Source: CAVRQM01 sp963838805
Lineage (GTDB): Bacteria; Pseudomonadota; Alphaproteobacteria; Acetobacterales; Acetobacteraceae
NCBI GenBank assembly: GCA_963838805.1
Contig: CAWISK010000004.1
Coordinates: 240,493 to 304,492 of the forward strand
Reading direction: 5' to 3'
Length of the DNA: 64,000 nt
The position numbers were made by a program, and so were the translations under genes. Below the pieces are notes generated by a model. That model saw only the letters and a program-made list of their open reading frames with translations. It had not been told where the DNA came from and searched no databases. This document shows, piece by piece, positions 39,631 to 48,951 of the stretch (its first letter is position 1; each line of letters starts with the position of its first letter).

Positions 39631-40296
39631 ATGCCTGAAGTGATGTTCGCCGGCCCGGACGGTCGGCTGGAAGGCCGTTACCACCATTCCGGGGAGAGTG
39701 GCGCCCCGCTGGCGCTGGTGCTGCACCCGCACCCGCTGCATGGCGGCACCATGAACAACCGCATCGCCTATTCGATGTACCAGGCGTTCCAGCGGCTCGG
39801 CTTCTCCGTGATGCGCTTCAACTTCCGCGGCGTCGGCCGCAGCCAGGGCCGCTATGACGGCGGCATGGGCGAGATCGGCGACGCCGCGGCCGCGCTCGAC
39901 TGGATGCAGACGGTCAACCCGAACCACGGCGGGCTGTGGATCGCCGGCTACCAGTTCGGCGCCTTCGTCGGCATGCAGCTGCTGATGCGCCGGCCGGAGG
40001 TGTCCGGCTGGGTCAGCGTGGCGCCCCCGGCCAACCACTACGATTTCGGCTTCTTGGCCCCCTGCCCGTGCGGCGGGTTGATGCTGCACGGCGACAGCGA
40101 CGAGCTGGTGCCGGAGCCTGCGGTGAAGAAGCTGGTGGACAAGCTGAACACGCAGAAGAACGTCTCGGTCGATTACCGCATCTTCGCCGGCGCCGACCAC
40201 GTCTTCGCCAACCACGCCGACGCGGTGGCCGAGGCGGTCGATGACTACGTGAAGCGGACGATGGCCCGCCGCCATATGGCGCTCGCGGCGGACTAG
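39631..40296 (+). CDS. Alpha/beta-hydrolase-fold protein lacking the nucleophile serine
   Basis: A 221-residue alpha/beta hydrolase of the COG2945 group. It has the HPHPLHGGTMNNR oxyanion region, FNFRGVGRSQGRYDGG, and the closing Asp and His in LHGDSDELVP and GADHVFANH. At the nucleophile elbow, where GxSxG is expected, the sequence is GYQFG (codon CAG), so the usual Ser nucleophile is absent. It may be catalytically different or a non-enzymatic member. It is divergent from the desulfurase genes. I see no secretion signal. Confidence 0.85.
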   Translation: MPEVMFAGPDGRLEGRYHHSGESGAPLALVLHPHPLHGGTMNNRIAYSMYQAFQRLGFSVMRFNFRGVGRSQGRYDGGMGEIGDAAAALDWMQTVNPNHGGLWIAGYQFGAFVGMQLLMRRPEVSGWVSVAPPANHYDFGFLAPCPCGGLMLHGDSDELVPEPAVKKLVDKLNTQKNVSVDYRIFAGADHVFANHADAVAEAVDDYVKRTMARRHMALAAD

Positions 40297-40308
40297 GACC
40301 GGCGGCAG

Positions 40309-40407
40309 GCCCCACCCGGCCGTTCGGGCCACCCTCCCCGAAAGGGGGAGGGAGAAAGCGGCTTTCCTCCCAGAATGGGGAGGGTGGGGCGGAGCGCCGG
40401 GTGGGGC
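40309..40407. repeat. Nested palindromic intergenic repeat, copy 2
   Basis: The 12-base arms GCCCCACCCGGC (40309-40320) and GCCGGGTGGGGC (40396-40407) pair perfectly. Inside are CCCTCCCC/GGGGGAGGG (40332-40339 with 40344-40352) and CCTCCC/GGGGAGG hairpins. The design matches the element at 23881: long outer arms around two smaller hairpins. It lies between the hydrolase and tyrS. Confidence 0.75.
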
Positions 40408-40460
40408 GCCACCCCGAAGGCGCCTCGGCCAGCGAAGCCACACACCGCACGGACCCCCCG

Positions 40461-41705
40461 ATGCCCGCCAGCGACTTCCTCCACGAAGCCACGGAACGCG
40501 GCTTCGTCCATCAATGCACCGACGCCGAGGGGCTGGACGCCGCCCTGCGCGCGGGGCCTGTCGCCGGCTATATCGGCTTCGACGCCACCGCCGACAGCCT
40601 GCATGTGGGCTCGCTTGTGCAGATCATGCTGCTGCGGCTGATGCAGGGCCACGGCCACCGCCCGGTCGTGCTGATGGGCGGCGGCACCACGCGCATCGGC
40701 GATCCCTCCGGCCGCGACGAGGCGCGGCAGATGCTGAGCGATGCGGACATCGCCCGCAACATCGGCGGCATCCGCCGCGTGTTCGACCCGTTCCTGCGCT
40801 TCGGACCACAGGCGCCAGGGGCGATGCTCGCCAACAACGCCGACTGGCTGGACCGGCTCGGCTATGTCGAGCTGCTGCGCGAACTCGGGCCGCATTTCAC
40901 CGTCAACCGGATGCTGAGCTTCGACAGCGTGCGCTTGCGGCTGGAGCGCGAGCAGCCGCTGACCTTCCTCGAATTCAACTACATGCTGCTGCAGAGCTAC
41001 GATTTCCGCGAGCTGTCGCGGCGGCATGGCGTGGTCCTCCAGATGGGCGGCTCGGATCAGTGGGGCAACATCGTCTGCGGCGTCGATCTGGTGCGCCGCA
41101 CCGACCAGCGCTCCGTGTTCGGCCTGACCACGCCGCTCATCACCACCGCGTCGGGTGCGAAGATGGGCAAGACCGCCGCCGGTGCCGTGTGGCTCACCGC
41201 CGATCGCGTCTCCGCCTATGATTACTGGCAGTTCTGGCGCAATACCGAGGACGCGGATGTGGGCCGCTTCCTGCGCCTGTTCACCGAACTGCCACTGCTG
41301 GAGATCGCACGGCTCGCCGCCTTGGGCGGGGCCGAGATCAACGAGGCAAAGAAGATCCTCGCCACCGAGGCGACGGCACTCGCGCATGGCCGCGCTGCCG
41401 CCGAGGTCGCCGCCGAGACCGGCCGGCGGGCCTTCGAGGAGGGCGAGGCGGCTGATACCCTGCCCGGCATCACCATTCCCGCCGCCGAGCTGGAGGCGGG
41501 CGTTCCGGTCGTGAGCCTGTTCGTCCGGGCCGGGCTCGCGGCGTCGAACGGAGAGGTGCGGCGGCACATCCAGGGCGGCGGCGCGCGTGCGAACAACGAG
41601 GTGATCGCCTCCGACAAGGTGCGGCTGACCAGCGCCGATCTGCGCGACGGGGCCATCAAACTGTCGATCGGCCGCAAGCAGCACCGGCTGGTGCGGCCGG
41701 CATAG
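40461..41705 (+). CDS. tyrS: Tyrosyl-tRNA synthetase
   Basis: A 414-residue class I synthetase charging tRNA-Tyr. The HIGH-like motif is HVGSLVQIM near residue 48, followed by TTRIGDPSGRDEAR; the tyrosine pocket has QSYDFREL and MGGSDQWGNI; the KMSKS loop is GAKMGKTAAGAVW. A C-terminal S4 RNA-binding domain covers SLFVRAGLAASNGEVRRHIQGGG onward. I take ATG 40461 as start because the upstream extension would run into the palindromic repeat. Confidence 0.95.
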   Translation: MPASDFLHEATERGFVHQCTDAEGLDAALRAGPVAGYIGFDATADSLHVGSLVQIMLLRLMQGHGHRPVVLMGGGTTRIGDPSGRDEARQMLSDADIARNIGGIRRVFDPFLRFGPQAPGAMLANNADWLDRLGYVELLRELGPHFTVNRMLSFDSVRLRLEREQPLTFLEFNYMLLQSYDFRELSRRHGVVLQMGGSDQWGNIVCGVDLVRRTDQRSVFGLTTPLITTASGAKMGKTAAGAVWLTADRVSAYDYWQFWRNTEDADVGRFLRLFTELPLLEIARLAALGGAEINEAKKILATEATALAHGRAAAEVAAETGRRAFEEGEAADTLPGITIPAAELEAGVPVVSLFVRAGLAASNGEVRRHIQGGGARANNEVIASDKVRLTSADLRDGAIKLSIGRKQHRLVRPA

Positions 41706-41736
41706 CGCCGGACGCGCCGCTTCGGCAGGATGGCGC

Positions 41737-42432
41737 ATGTCCCGTCGCGCCCTCGACATCACGCCCGAACTGATGCTGCGCGCCTACCAGGCCGGGCTGT
41801 TCCCGATGGCCGAGACGCGCGGTGCCGACCGGCTGCACTGGCTGGACCCGGCACGCCGCGGCGTGCTGCCGTTGGACGAGTTCCACCTCCCGCGCCGGCT
41901 GCGCCGCACGGTACTGGCCGGACAGTTCCGGGTCACAGCCGACGCGGATTTCGGCGCGGTCATCGCCGGCTGCGCGGAGGAAGCTCCGGGGCGCGAGGAC
42001 ACCTGGATCAACGCCGATATCGAGCGGCTGTTCAATGCGCTGCACCGCATGGGCCATGCCCATTCGGTCGAATCCTGGCAGCGCGGCGTGCTGGTGGGGG
42101 GGCTGTACGGGGTGGCGCTGGGTGGCGCCTTCTTCGGCGAGAGCATGTTCTCGCGCGCGCGCGATGCCTCGAAAGTGGCGCTGGTGCATCTGGTGGCGCG
42201 GCTGCGGCTGGGCGGGTTCCGTCTGCTGGATACCCAATTCGTGACCAGCCACCTGGCCCGCTTCGGCGCGCGGGAAATCCCGCGTGAGACGTACAAGGCG
42301 CTGCTGGCGCGGGCCATCGACGCGCCGGCGCGTTGGCTCGCCTCACCGGAGCCGCATCCGCTGGATGCCGAAATCCGTAGTCTCGGCGCGGGCGCGCAGG
42401 ACGGGCCGGAATTTGACAAGACCATCATTTGA
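41737..42432 (+). CDS. aat: Leucyl/phenylalanyl-tRNA--protein transferase
   Basis: A 231-residue transferase that adds Leu or Phe to the N-terminus of proteins, feeding the ClpAP/ClpS N-degron pathway. Family motifs: ELMLRAYQAGLFPMAE, WLDPARRGVLPLDEFHLPRRLRR, TWINADIERLFNALHRMGHAHSVESW and GVALGGAFFGESMFSRARDASKVALVHL, then DTQFVTSHLARFGAREIPR. It follows tyrS by 31 bases on the same strand. Confidence 0.95.
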   Translation: MSRRALDITPELMLRAYQAGLFPMAETRGADRLHWLDPARRGVLPLDEFHLPRRLRRTVLAGQFRVTADADFGAVIAGCAEEAPGREDTWINADIERLFNALHRMGHAHSVESWQRGVLVGGLYGVALGGAFFGESMFSRARDASKVALVHLVARLRLGGFRLLDTQFVTSHLARFGAREIPRETYKALLARAIDAPARWLASPEPHPLDAEIRSLGAGAQDGPEFDKTII

Positions 42433-42517
42433 CGCGGCCCCGAAGCGGGCGTGACTTCCGACCGTAACCCCGCAGCCACGCCCTGCGAACAGACGGGCGA
42501 GAAGAAGGATCGGACGA

Positions 42518-43111
42518 GTGCTGAACCTGCCGCAGTCCCGGACCACCCCATGCATCGCCGCGTGCCTGCTTGCCGCCTTTGCCGCAACGCCCCTGGCCCA
42601 GGCGGACGAGCGCCCGACGACCATGCCGACGCGCGACGTGGACATTACCTACCAGATGGCAGCACCCGGACCGTCGGGGAAAATACAGACGCTGTCGCAG
42701 CGGATGCGCTGGTCGCCGGAAGCGGGGCTGCTGCGCGTCGATCCTCCCGCGCAGGGCGTCTACACGATCATGGATTATCATGCGCACAAGCTGCTGGTGG
42801 TGAGCGACGCGCAGCGTTCGGTGATGCTCATGCACGCCGCTGCGAATGTCACGGCACCCGGCGTCTCGCCCACCGCGAAGTTCGTGCGGGGGGGTCAGGG
42901 CAGCGTCGCCGGTCTGGCCTGTACCGACTGGCAGACCAGCGATTTCACCGGGCAGCCGACGACGGTCTGCCTGACCGATGACGGGGTTCTGCTGCGCGCC
43001 AAACGCGGCGACCACGTGCTGGTCCAGGCGGCGCAGGTCGCCTACGGCCCGATCGACCCCGGCGTGTTCAAGGTTCCCGCGGACTATCACGAGGAGAGCC
43101 CGCCACAATGA
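42518..43111 (+). CDS. Periplasmic protein of unknown function
   Basis: A 197-residue protein with a signal peptide (CIAACLLAAFAATPLAQA). The mature part looks like a beta-rich LolA-type lipoprotein-localisation or DUF4412-like fold: alternating strands such as VDITYQMAAPGPSGKIQTLSQRMRW, VYTIMDYHAHKLLVV and VYGPIDPGVFKVPADY-like end. No catalytic motif is seen. The start is GTG at 42518, preceded by AAGGA. It overlaps the next gene (ATGA), which codes an MsrQ-like haem membrane protein, so the pair likely works together at the membrane. Confidence 0.75.
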   Translation: MLNLPQSRTTPCIAACLLAAFAATPLAQADERPTTMPTRDVDITYQMAAPGPSGKIQTLSQRMRWSPEAGLLRVDPPAQGVYTIMDYHAHKLLVVSDAQRSVMLMHAAANVTAPGVSPTAKFVRGGQGSVAGLACTDWQTSDFTGQPTTVCLTDDGVLLRAKRGDHVLVQAAQVAYGPIDPGVFKVPADYHEESPPQ

Positions 43112-43991
43112 GCGCCACGCTGGCCCGCACGCCGGTCCGAGCGTCCTGCCGATCGGGCTGCTGCGCGACCCGGCGGGCCGGTTCTCGTGGCTGCGCACGG
43201 CGACGCTGCTGGGCCTGATCCTGCCGGGCGCCATCGCCCTGGCGCGGCTCGCGGCCGGCGATCTGGGTCCGCGCGGCATCCACGCGGCGATCCTGATTGC
43301 AGGGCACTGGACCATCCGCTTCCTGTTGCTGACACTCGCGGTGTCGCCGGCGCGGGCGGTGTTCGATCTGCCGCGCGTAGTGCAACTGCGGCGGATGCTG
43401 GGCGTGGGCACCGCCTGCTATGCGGTCGCACATCTGACGCTGTATTGCGCCGACAACAATTTCCACATGCTGCATGTGGCGAGCGAGATCGTCCGGCGCT
43501 TCTATCTCACGATCGGCTTCGTGACCTTGCTGGGGCTGCTGGCGCTTGCCGTTACCTCGACCGACGGCTGGCAAAAGCGGCTGCGCGGACGCTGGAAGAA
43601 GCTGCATCGCCTGATCTTCCCGATCGCCGTGCTGGGCCTTACGCATTACCTTCTGCAATCGAAGCTGGAGATTGCCGACGCGGTGTTCGCCTCGGGCCTG
43701 TTCTTCTGGCTGATGCTATGGCGCGCGGAGCCGAAGCGCTGGCAGGCAGCGGCGCTGGCCGTTGCCGGCTGCTCGCCGGTACTGGCGATGATCGGCGCGG
43801 CGCTGCTGGAGGCGGCTGGTACGCGGTGCGCAACGGCGCACCGCCGCTGCAGGGTGCTCGCGGCCAATCTGCGACTCGCCCACCCGCGTCCGGCGCTGTT
43901 CGTGGGGCTGGCCGCCGGGCTGGTGCTCGCCGTGGCGCTGGCCCGGGGATTGTGGTCGAAGAAGCGTAAGGCGCGGCCGCGCGCGGCCTGA
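43108..43991 (+). CDS. MsrQ-like haem-binding membrane protein, frame breaks
   Basis: About 293 residues, ferric-reductase-like transmembrane family. Typical MsrQ pieces: HWTIRFLLLTLAVSPARAVFDLPRVVQLRRMLGVG, YAVAHLTLYC, YLTIGFVTLLGLLALAVTSTDGWQKRL and KKLHRLIFPIAVLGLTHYLL; the histidines are the haem ligands by family analogy. It starts at ATG 43108 and breaks near 43140; a further pair of breaks near 43825 and 43855 seems to scramble about ten residues. No MsrP gene is adjacent; instead it is coupled to a periplasmic protein, so its electron acceptor may differ. Confidence 0.78.
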
Positions 43992-44001
43992 CAATCCGCA
44001 C

Positions 44002-44678
44002 TCAGGAGCGGACGGGGCCGCCGGCAGGCGTAGCGGCGCCTCGCAGCCCGCTCCGCGCGGGCGGCGAGGTCACTCTCGGCAATCGGGCGGCGGGCGATCG
44101 CTGCCGCATCGGCAACACCAAGGGCAGTCAGGATCAGTTCGGCCACATCCTCCGCGTGACCCGCGCCGGCCTCGCCGCGCAGAACCGACCGCATGGCCAT
44201 CAACCCGAACCCAGGATCAGGTCGCAGACGGCCTGCGGCTCGACCGTGCGGAACCGCCCCGTCGCCAGCCCCATGCCGACGTCTTCCGCCAGATGCTCCG
44301 CATCGCCGTCCCGAGCGGGGCGGCGATCAGCGCGATGCGGACGATGATCCAGCCGAAGATGGGGTCTTCGGCGGCCATGCCGACGAACAGGCGAATCGTG
44401 CTCGCGACACGGTCCGCCGGGTCCGCGAGCCTGCGGATCATGGCCCGTTGCGCAAACAGCCGCTCGCTCACTTCGCTGGCAACGGCGATCAGCAGATCGT
44501 CCCGCGTCTCGAAGTAATTGTAGAACGTCCCCCGCGCGACCCCCGCTTCGGCGATGACGTCGTCGATGGTGGGTGTATCCGGCCCGAGGCGCGCGAACAC
44601 CTTCATCGCGGCCTCGATGAGCGCCCGACGAGTTTGTGCGCGCTTGCGCGTTCCGATAGCCGCTCTGCTCGTTCCCAT
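44002..44678 (-). CDS. TetR-family transcriptional regulator, frame breaks
   Basis: A TetR regulator of roughly 220 residues. The DNA-binding helix-turn-helix is intact: RRALIEAAMKVFARLGPDTPTIDDVIAEAGVARGTFYNYFETRDDLLIAV. The ligand domain is read across breaks near 44302 and 44208 (EHLAEDVGMGLATGRFRTVEPQAVCDLILG, then MAMRSVLRGEAGAGHAEDVAELIL); the exact end is uncertain. It is divergent from a sulfatase operon, and two perfect TGACA-N4-TGTCA palindromes lie in the shared region, so it probably represses that operon and itself. Confidence 0.8.
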
Positions 44679-44764
44679 CCACCTTGCCCAAGACCCGTCC
44701 ATCCGCTGCCTGCGGCCCGGCGGCCGGCATTTCATAAGCCCGAGCCGCCCAACCGCCAGCGATG

Positions 44765-44796
44765 TTGACAGAGTTGTCAATTTGACATACGTGTCA
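44765..44796 (+). promoter_or_regulatory. Tandem TetR-type operators
   Basis: Two perfect palindromes with 4-base spacers stand side by side: TTGACA-GAGT-TGTCAA (44765-44780) and TGACA-TACG-TGTCA (44783-44796). Their centres are 17 bases apart. They lie 22 bases before the sulfatase start codon and about 90 bases before the divergent TetR start, an ideal place for repression. Confidence 0.75.
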
Positions 44797-44817
44797 GAAA
44801 AGGCAGGGAGAGCGTCA

Positions 44818-46479
44818 TGATCCTTCAGGTCTCCGTCCGGGTTTTTCGGCTGGCGCTGGCGGCGGTGGCCTTCTGTTTTCCGGCGGAACGGCTGGCGCGG
44901 CGGCCCGGCCGAACATCCTGCTGATCCTCGCCGACGACATGGGCTACTCGGATATAAGCCCCTACGGCAGCGAGATCTTCACGCCGAACATCGCGCGATT
45001 GGCCTACCAGGGCGCAATGTTCACCAACTTCCACGTCGCGGCATACTGCACGCCCACGCGCGCGATGCTGCTGACCGGCGCCGACAACCACCTCATCGGC
45101 TTCGGCAACATGATCGAACTGGCCGCGGACAACCAGCGCGGCAAGCCAGGCTACGAAGGATATCTGAACGGGCGTGCCGCGACGCTCGCGACGCTCCTCC
45201 GCGAGGCCGGCTATGACACCTTCATGGCCGGCAAGTGGCACCTGGGAAAGACCGCGGACACCATTCCGGCGGGGCAGGGTTTCGATGAGTCCGTGGGCGT
45301 GCTCGAAGGCGGCGCGGACAACTGGGAGGACAAGTCGTACACCCCCGGCTACAAATCGGTGCATTGGTTCGATGGCCGCAACAAGCTGACGCTTCCGGCC
45401 GATTTCTATTCCAGCAGGTTCTACGCCGACCGGATGATCGGCTATATCGACGACCACGCGGCTGACGGCAAGCCGTTCTTCGGTTATCTCGCGTTCCAGG
45501 CGGTACACCAGCCGCATCAGGCACCGGCCGACTTCACCGCGCGCTACATCTCGACGTACATGGCGGGCTGGTCCGCGATATCCCGGTTCCGTTACGAGAG
45601 GCAGATCGAGCTGGGCCTGATGCCACGGGGCTGACGCTGTCCCGTCCGTCCGAGGTTGCCGACTGGAAGACGCTGTCACCGGACGAACAGCGCATGGACG
45701 CGAAGCGCATGGCGGTCTATGCGGGCATGCTCGAATACATGGACATGAGCATCGGCCGGGTCATCGACCATCTTCGGTCGAAGGGCATGCTCGACAACAC
45801 CGTAGTCGTGTTCATGAGCGACAATGGCGGCGAGGCCGCGAAGCTCCAGGCGATGTTTCCCGCCTATTACGCGAAGAACTTCGATCTCAGCTACGAGCAT
45901 CTCGGCGAGAAGGGCTCCTATTCGGAGTACGGCCCCGGCTGGGCCTCCACGTCGATGACGCCGTTCCGCAACTTCAAGGGATCGGCGGCGGAGGGTGGAG
46001 TGCGCGCACCCTTCATCATCCGCTACCCCAGGCTGGTACCCCAGGGCGAGCGCACCGATGCCTTTGCCTATGTGCTCGATGTCGTACCGACATTGCTGCA
46101 GCTTGCCGGCGTCACGCCATCGCCGGATGAAACGACGCTCCTGTCCGGCCGCAGCATGGTCGGGCTGCTGTCGGGCAAGGTGCCGCTGATCCACCCGGCG
46201 AACGAGCCGATCGGCTACGAATCGGCGGGCGGTGCCGCTGTGTATCGGGGCGACGACAAGCTGGTGCGCAGCGCCCCGCCCTACGGCGACGGCAAATGGC
46301 GGCTCTACGACCTGCGCGACGACCCCACCGAGTTCCGCGACCTGACCGCAAGCCAGCCGGATCTCGCGAAGAGCATGCTCGCGGCCTACGCCAGCTACGC
46401 CAAGCGCAATGGCGTGGTTCAGGTTCCCGACGACTATGATGTGATGGTACAGGGCCGCAAAAATGCACCGAAGCAATAG
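44818..46479 (+). CDS. Arylsulfatase-type sulfatase, two frame breaks
   Basis: About 553 residues. The metal-site opening PNILLILADDMGYSDISPYG is followed by the formylglycine motif CTPTRAMLLTG (Cys type), GKWHLG, VVVFMSDNGGEA and FKGSAAEGGVRAPFIIRYP. Breaks near 44880 (after the leader) and near 45625 split it into three frames. GGGAG lies before ATG 44818. A hydrophobic leader (VFRLALAAVAFCF) suggests export to the periplasm. Sulfatases release sulfate from alkyl or aryl esters; the substrate is not deducible. The stop overlaps the start of an outer membrane barrel gene by 17 bases. Confidence 0.85.
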
Positions 46480-47263
46480 CGTGGCTGTGGTGAGGCGTTC
46501 TTGCCGCGCCTTCGGGTTTGTTTGCGCAGTTCTCGATATCTGCCTCGCCGCGAAGGGTGCCTCGGCACAGCAGACAGCGCCGCAGCAATGGCAGTTCTCT
46601 GTCACACCCTATCTGTGGATTGCCGGCGTCACGGGGACGCTCAAGACTCCCAATCCCGCGATCCCGACGCAGAGCGTGGATGCCAGCTTCGGAGACGTGC
46701 TGTCGCACCTGAACGCCATTCCCGTGATGGGGGCGGCGGAGATGCGATATGGTCGCTTCGGGGTCATGGCCGACCTGATGGCAATCTCCGTCAAATCCGA
46801 TCTGGTGACGAAGGACATCCTGTTCAGCGGCGGCAGCGTAAGGTTGACGCAGATCATTGGCACGGCACTCGGCACCTATCGTCTGGTCGATGACGCGCGT
46901 CAGTCGCTGGACGTGGGGGCAGGCGTGCGGGCGTTCGGCATCTCGACAAAGTTCACCGTCGACGCCGGCCTGCTCCCGGGCTTTTCCCGCAGTCCCGGCG
47001 CCAGTTGGGCCAATCCCATCGTGGCTGCCCGATACCGCCTGGCGCTTGGCCCGCGATGGGGGCTGACCGCCTATGGCGATGTTGGCGGCGGCCCGGACGA
47101 CCAGTTCACCTGGCAGCTTCTCGGGACTGTGGATTATCAGATCACCGGCTCGATGAGCATGAGACTCGGCTACCGCTATCTCCGGTTTGAGTACAATACC
47201 GGTTCGCTGCACCAGAACATGGGCATGGGTGGACCGATCCTGGCCGCGACGATCCGGTTCTGA
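46463..47263 (+). CDS. Outer-membrane beta-barrel protein
   Basis: A 266-residue protein with a signal peptide ending ASAQQ and the alternating pattern of a small barrel: WQFSVTPYLWIAGVTGTL, YGRFGVMADLMAISVKS, WGLTAYGDVGGGP, MSMRLGYRYLRFEYN, and a C-terminal phenylalanine (ATIRF) as needed for BAM recognition. No TonB box or plug is visible. It overlaps the sulfatase gene, so it may admit the sulfatase's substrate through the outer membrane. Resembles general outer-membrane proteins in sulfatase or hydrolase clusters, which is weak evidence. Confidence 0.78.
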   Translation: MHRSNSVAVVRRSCRAFGFVCAVLDICLAAKGASAQQTAPQQWQFSVTPYLWIAGVTGTLKTPNPAIPTQSVDASFGDVLSHLNAIPVMGAAEMRYGRFGVMADLMAISVKSDLVTKDILFSGGSVRLTQIIGTALGTYRLVDDARQSLDVGAGVRAFGISTKFTVDAGLLPGFSRSPGASWANPIVAARYRLALGPRWGLTAYGDVGGGPDDQFTWQLLGTVDYQITGSMSMRLGYRYLRFEYNTGSLHQNMGMGGPILAATIRF

Positions 47264-47363
47264 TCGCGCTCCGCGGATCGCGGTGTCGTCGAAGCACTGC
47301 AGATTGCCGGCACCATCGCGCGCGGCTATGGTGGCGTTCCTGTAGCAGAACGAGGAACACGCC

Positions 47364-48929
47364 ATGAACCCTGATGCGGCTGGCCGACGCACCGTACTTG
47401 CGGCGGCGGCAGCAGCGGGAATGGGCGCGATGCTTCACCCGCGCCCCGGCCTCGCGGCGGCGCAATCCGGCCCGGACATCGAGACACGCATCCAGGCGCT
47501 TCTGCCGGAACTGGAAGCGCGCATTGCGCAGGGCATGCAGGCGCTGGACCTGCCCGCGCTCGCCATCGGCATCGTGACGGGGGACCGGCTGGTCTATGCG
47601 CGCGGCTTCGGCGTCCGCGGCAAGAACGGCGGCGGCGCGGTCGGCACGCGCACCGTGTTCCAGATCGGTTCCACGACAAAGGCGTTCCTGGCCGCGACGC
47701 TGGCGTTGATGGTCGATCGCGGCAAGCTGCGCTGGGACGATCGCGTGGTTGATCTCGACCCGGAGTTCCAGCTTTACGATCCGTGGGTCACGCGCGAGTT
47801 CCGGGTGTTCGACCTGCTGGCGCAGCGCTCCGGCCTGCCGCCCTATGCCAACGATGCGCTGGGCCTGCTCGGGATGGACGAGACGGGACTGATCCGCTCG
47901 CTGCGGCATGTCCGGCCGGTCTCGAGTTTTCGTTCCACTTTCGCTTACACCAACATCACGCATCTGCTGGCGGGGCGGATCGTGGCGAAGGCGGCGGATG
48001 CCGCGGACTGGAACGCCGTGCTGCGGAAGGAACTGCTGCAACCGCTCGGCATGACGGAGTTGTCGTACAGCGCCGCCGCGATCGAGGCCGCCGGCGATCA
48101 TGCGCGCGGCTATCGATGGACACCGTCGGGCACGGTCGAGATCCCGTTCACGCAGCTCTTTCCCTACAATTTTGGCGGCGCGGGCAACATCAACTCGACC
48201 GTCGAGGACATGGCGCAATGGCTGCGCTTGCAGCTTGGGCGCGGCAGCTTCGCCGGGCGCCGCATCATCTCGGCCGAGGCGCTCGGCGCCACGCACACAG
48301 CGAAGGTCGCGGTCTCGGAAACATCGACCTATGCGATGGGCTGGGTGGTCAGGCAGACGCCAAACGGGCCGGTCATCTGGCACAATGGCGGCACCAGCGC
48401 GTTCGGCGCCTTTGTCGGCATGGCGCCCGAACGGGATGTGGGTGTCGTGGTGCTGAGCAACGAGCAGAATGTGGGACTGCCGGACGCGCTTGGCGCGTGG
48501 ACGCTGGACCGTCTGCTCGACAATCCCGAAATCGATTTCGTGCCGCTGGTTCTGAAGCACGCGACGGACGGGTTCAACACCGCGGAGAGCATGTTCGCCA
48601 GGCCCGCGAGCCCGCGCCCGTTCCCGAAGCTCCCGCCCCTGGCCGGCCAGTTCGAGAATGCGAGCTTCGGCAAGGTGACGGTCGCGGTCGAAGGGAATGC
48701 GCTGGCGATGGACCTGCACGCCACCGGCGCGCGGCTTCTGCTGGAACCGTGGGATGGCGAGGTGTTCACGGCGAGGCTGCTGCCGGAGGGCCGGTTCGCG
48801 GCGGTCGCGGCGGATCTCGGCCCGCAGCCCAGCGCCTTCGCGCAGTTCCAGATCGGCAAGGACGGCAGGCGCGATCTGCTTCACCTCTCGATGGATGATG
48901 GTCAGGCCTACGATTTCCGGCGCGGGTAG
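47364..48929 (+). CDS. Serine hydrolase of the class C beta-lactamase type
   Basis: A 521-residue serine hydrolase, intact. It has a twin-arginine-like export signal (GRRTVLAAAAAAGMGAML). The three active-site motifs are SxxK in IGSTTKAFLA (near residue 103), YxN in FAYTNITHL and HxG in WHNGGTSAFG. A C-terminal DUF3471-like beta domain follows (LAGQFENASFGKVTVAVEG). Relatives include esterases, D-peptidases and penicillin-binding-protein-like enzymes, so it need not be a beta-lactamase. It lies 100 bases after the barrel gene, probably in the same TetR-controlled unit. Confidence 0.9.
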   Translation: MNPDAAGRRTVLAAAAAAGMGAMLHPRPGLAAAQSGPDIETRIQALLPELEARIAQGMQALDLPALAIGIVTGDRLVYARGFGVRGKNGGGAVGTRTVFQIGSTTKAFLAATLALMVDRGKLRWDDRVVDLDPEFQLYDPWVTREFRVFDLLAQRSGLPPYANDALGLLGMDETGLIRSLRHVRPVSSFRSTFAYTNITHLLAGRIVAKAADAADWNAVLRKELLQPLGMTELSYSAAAIEAAGDHARGYRWTPSGTVEIPFTQLFPYNFGGAGNINSTVEDMAQWLRLQLGRGSFAGRRIISAEALGATHTAKVAVSETSTYAMGWVVRQTPNGPVIWHNGGTSAFGAFVGMAPERDVGVVVLSNEQNVGLPDALGAWTLDRLLDNPEIDFVPLVLKHATDGFNTAESMFARPASPRPFPKLPPLAGQFENASFGKVTVAVEGNALAMDLHATGARLLLEPWDGEVFTARLLPEGRFAAVAADLGPQPSAFAQFQIGKDGRRDLLHLSMDDGQAYDFRRG

Positions 48930-48951
48930 CGGCGACCGCGACCGCAGCGGC

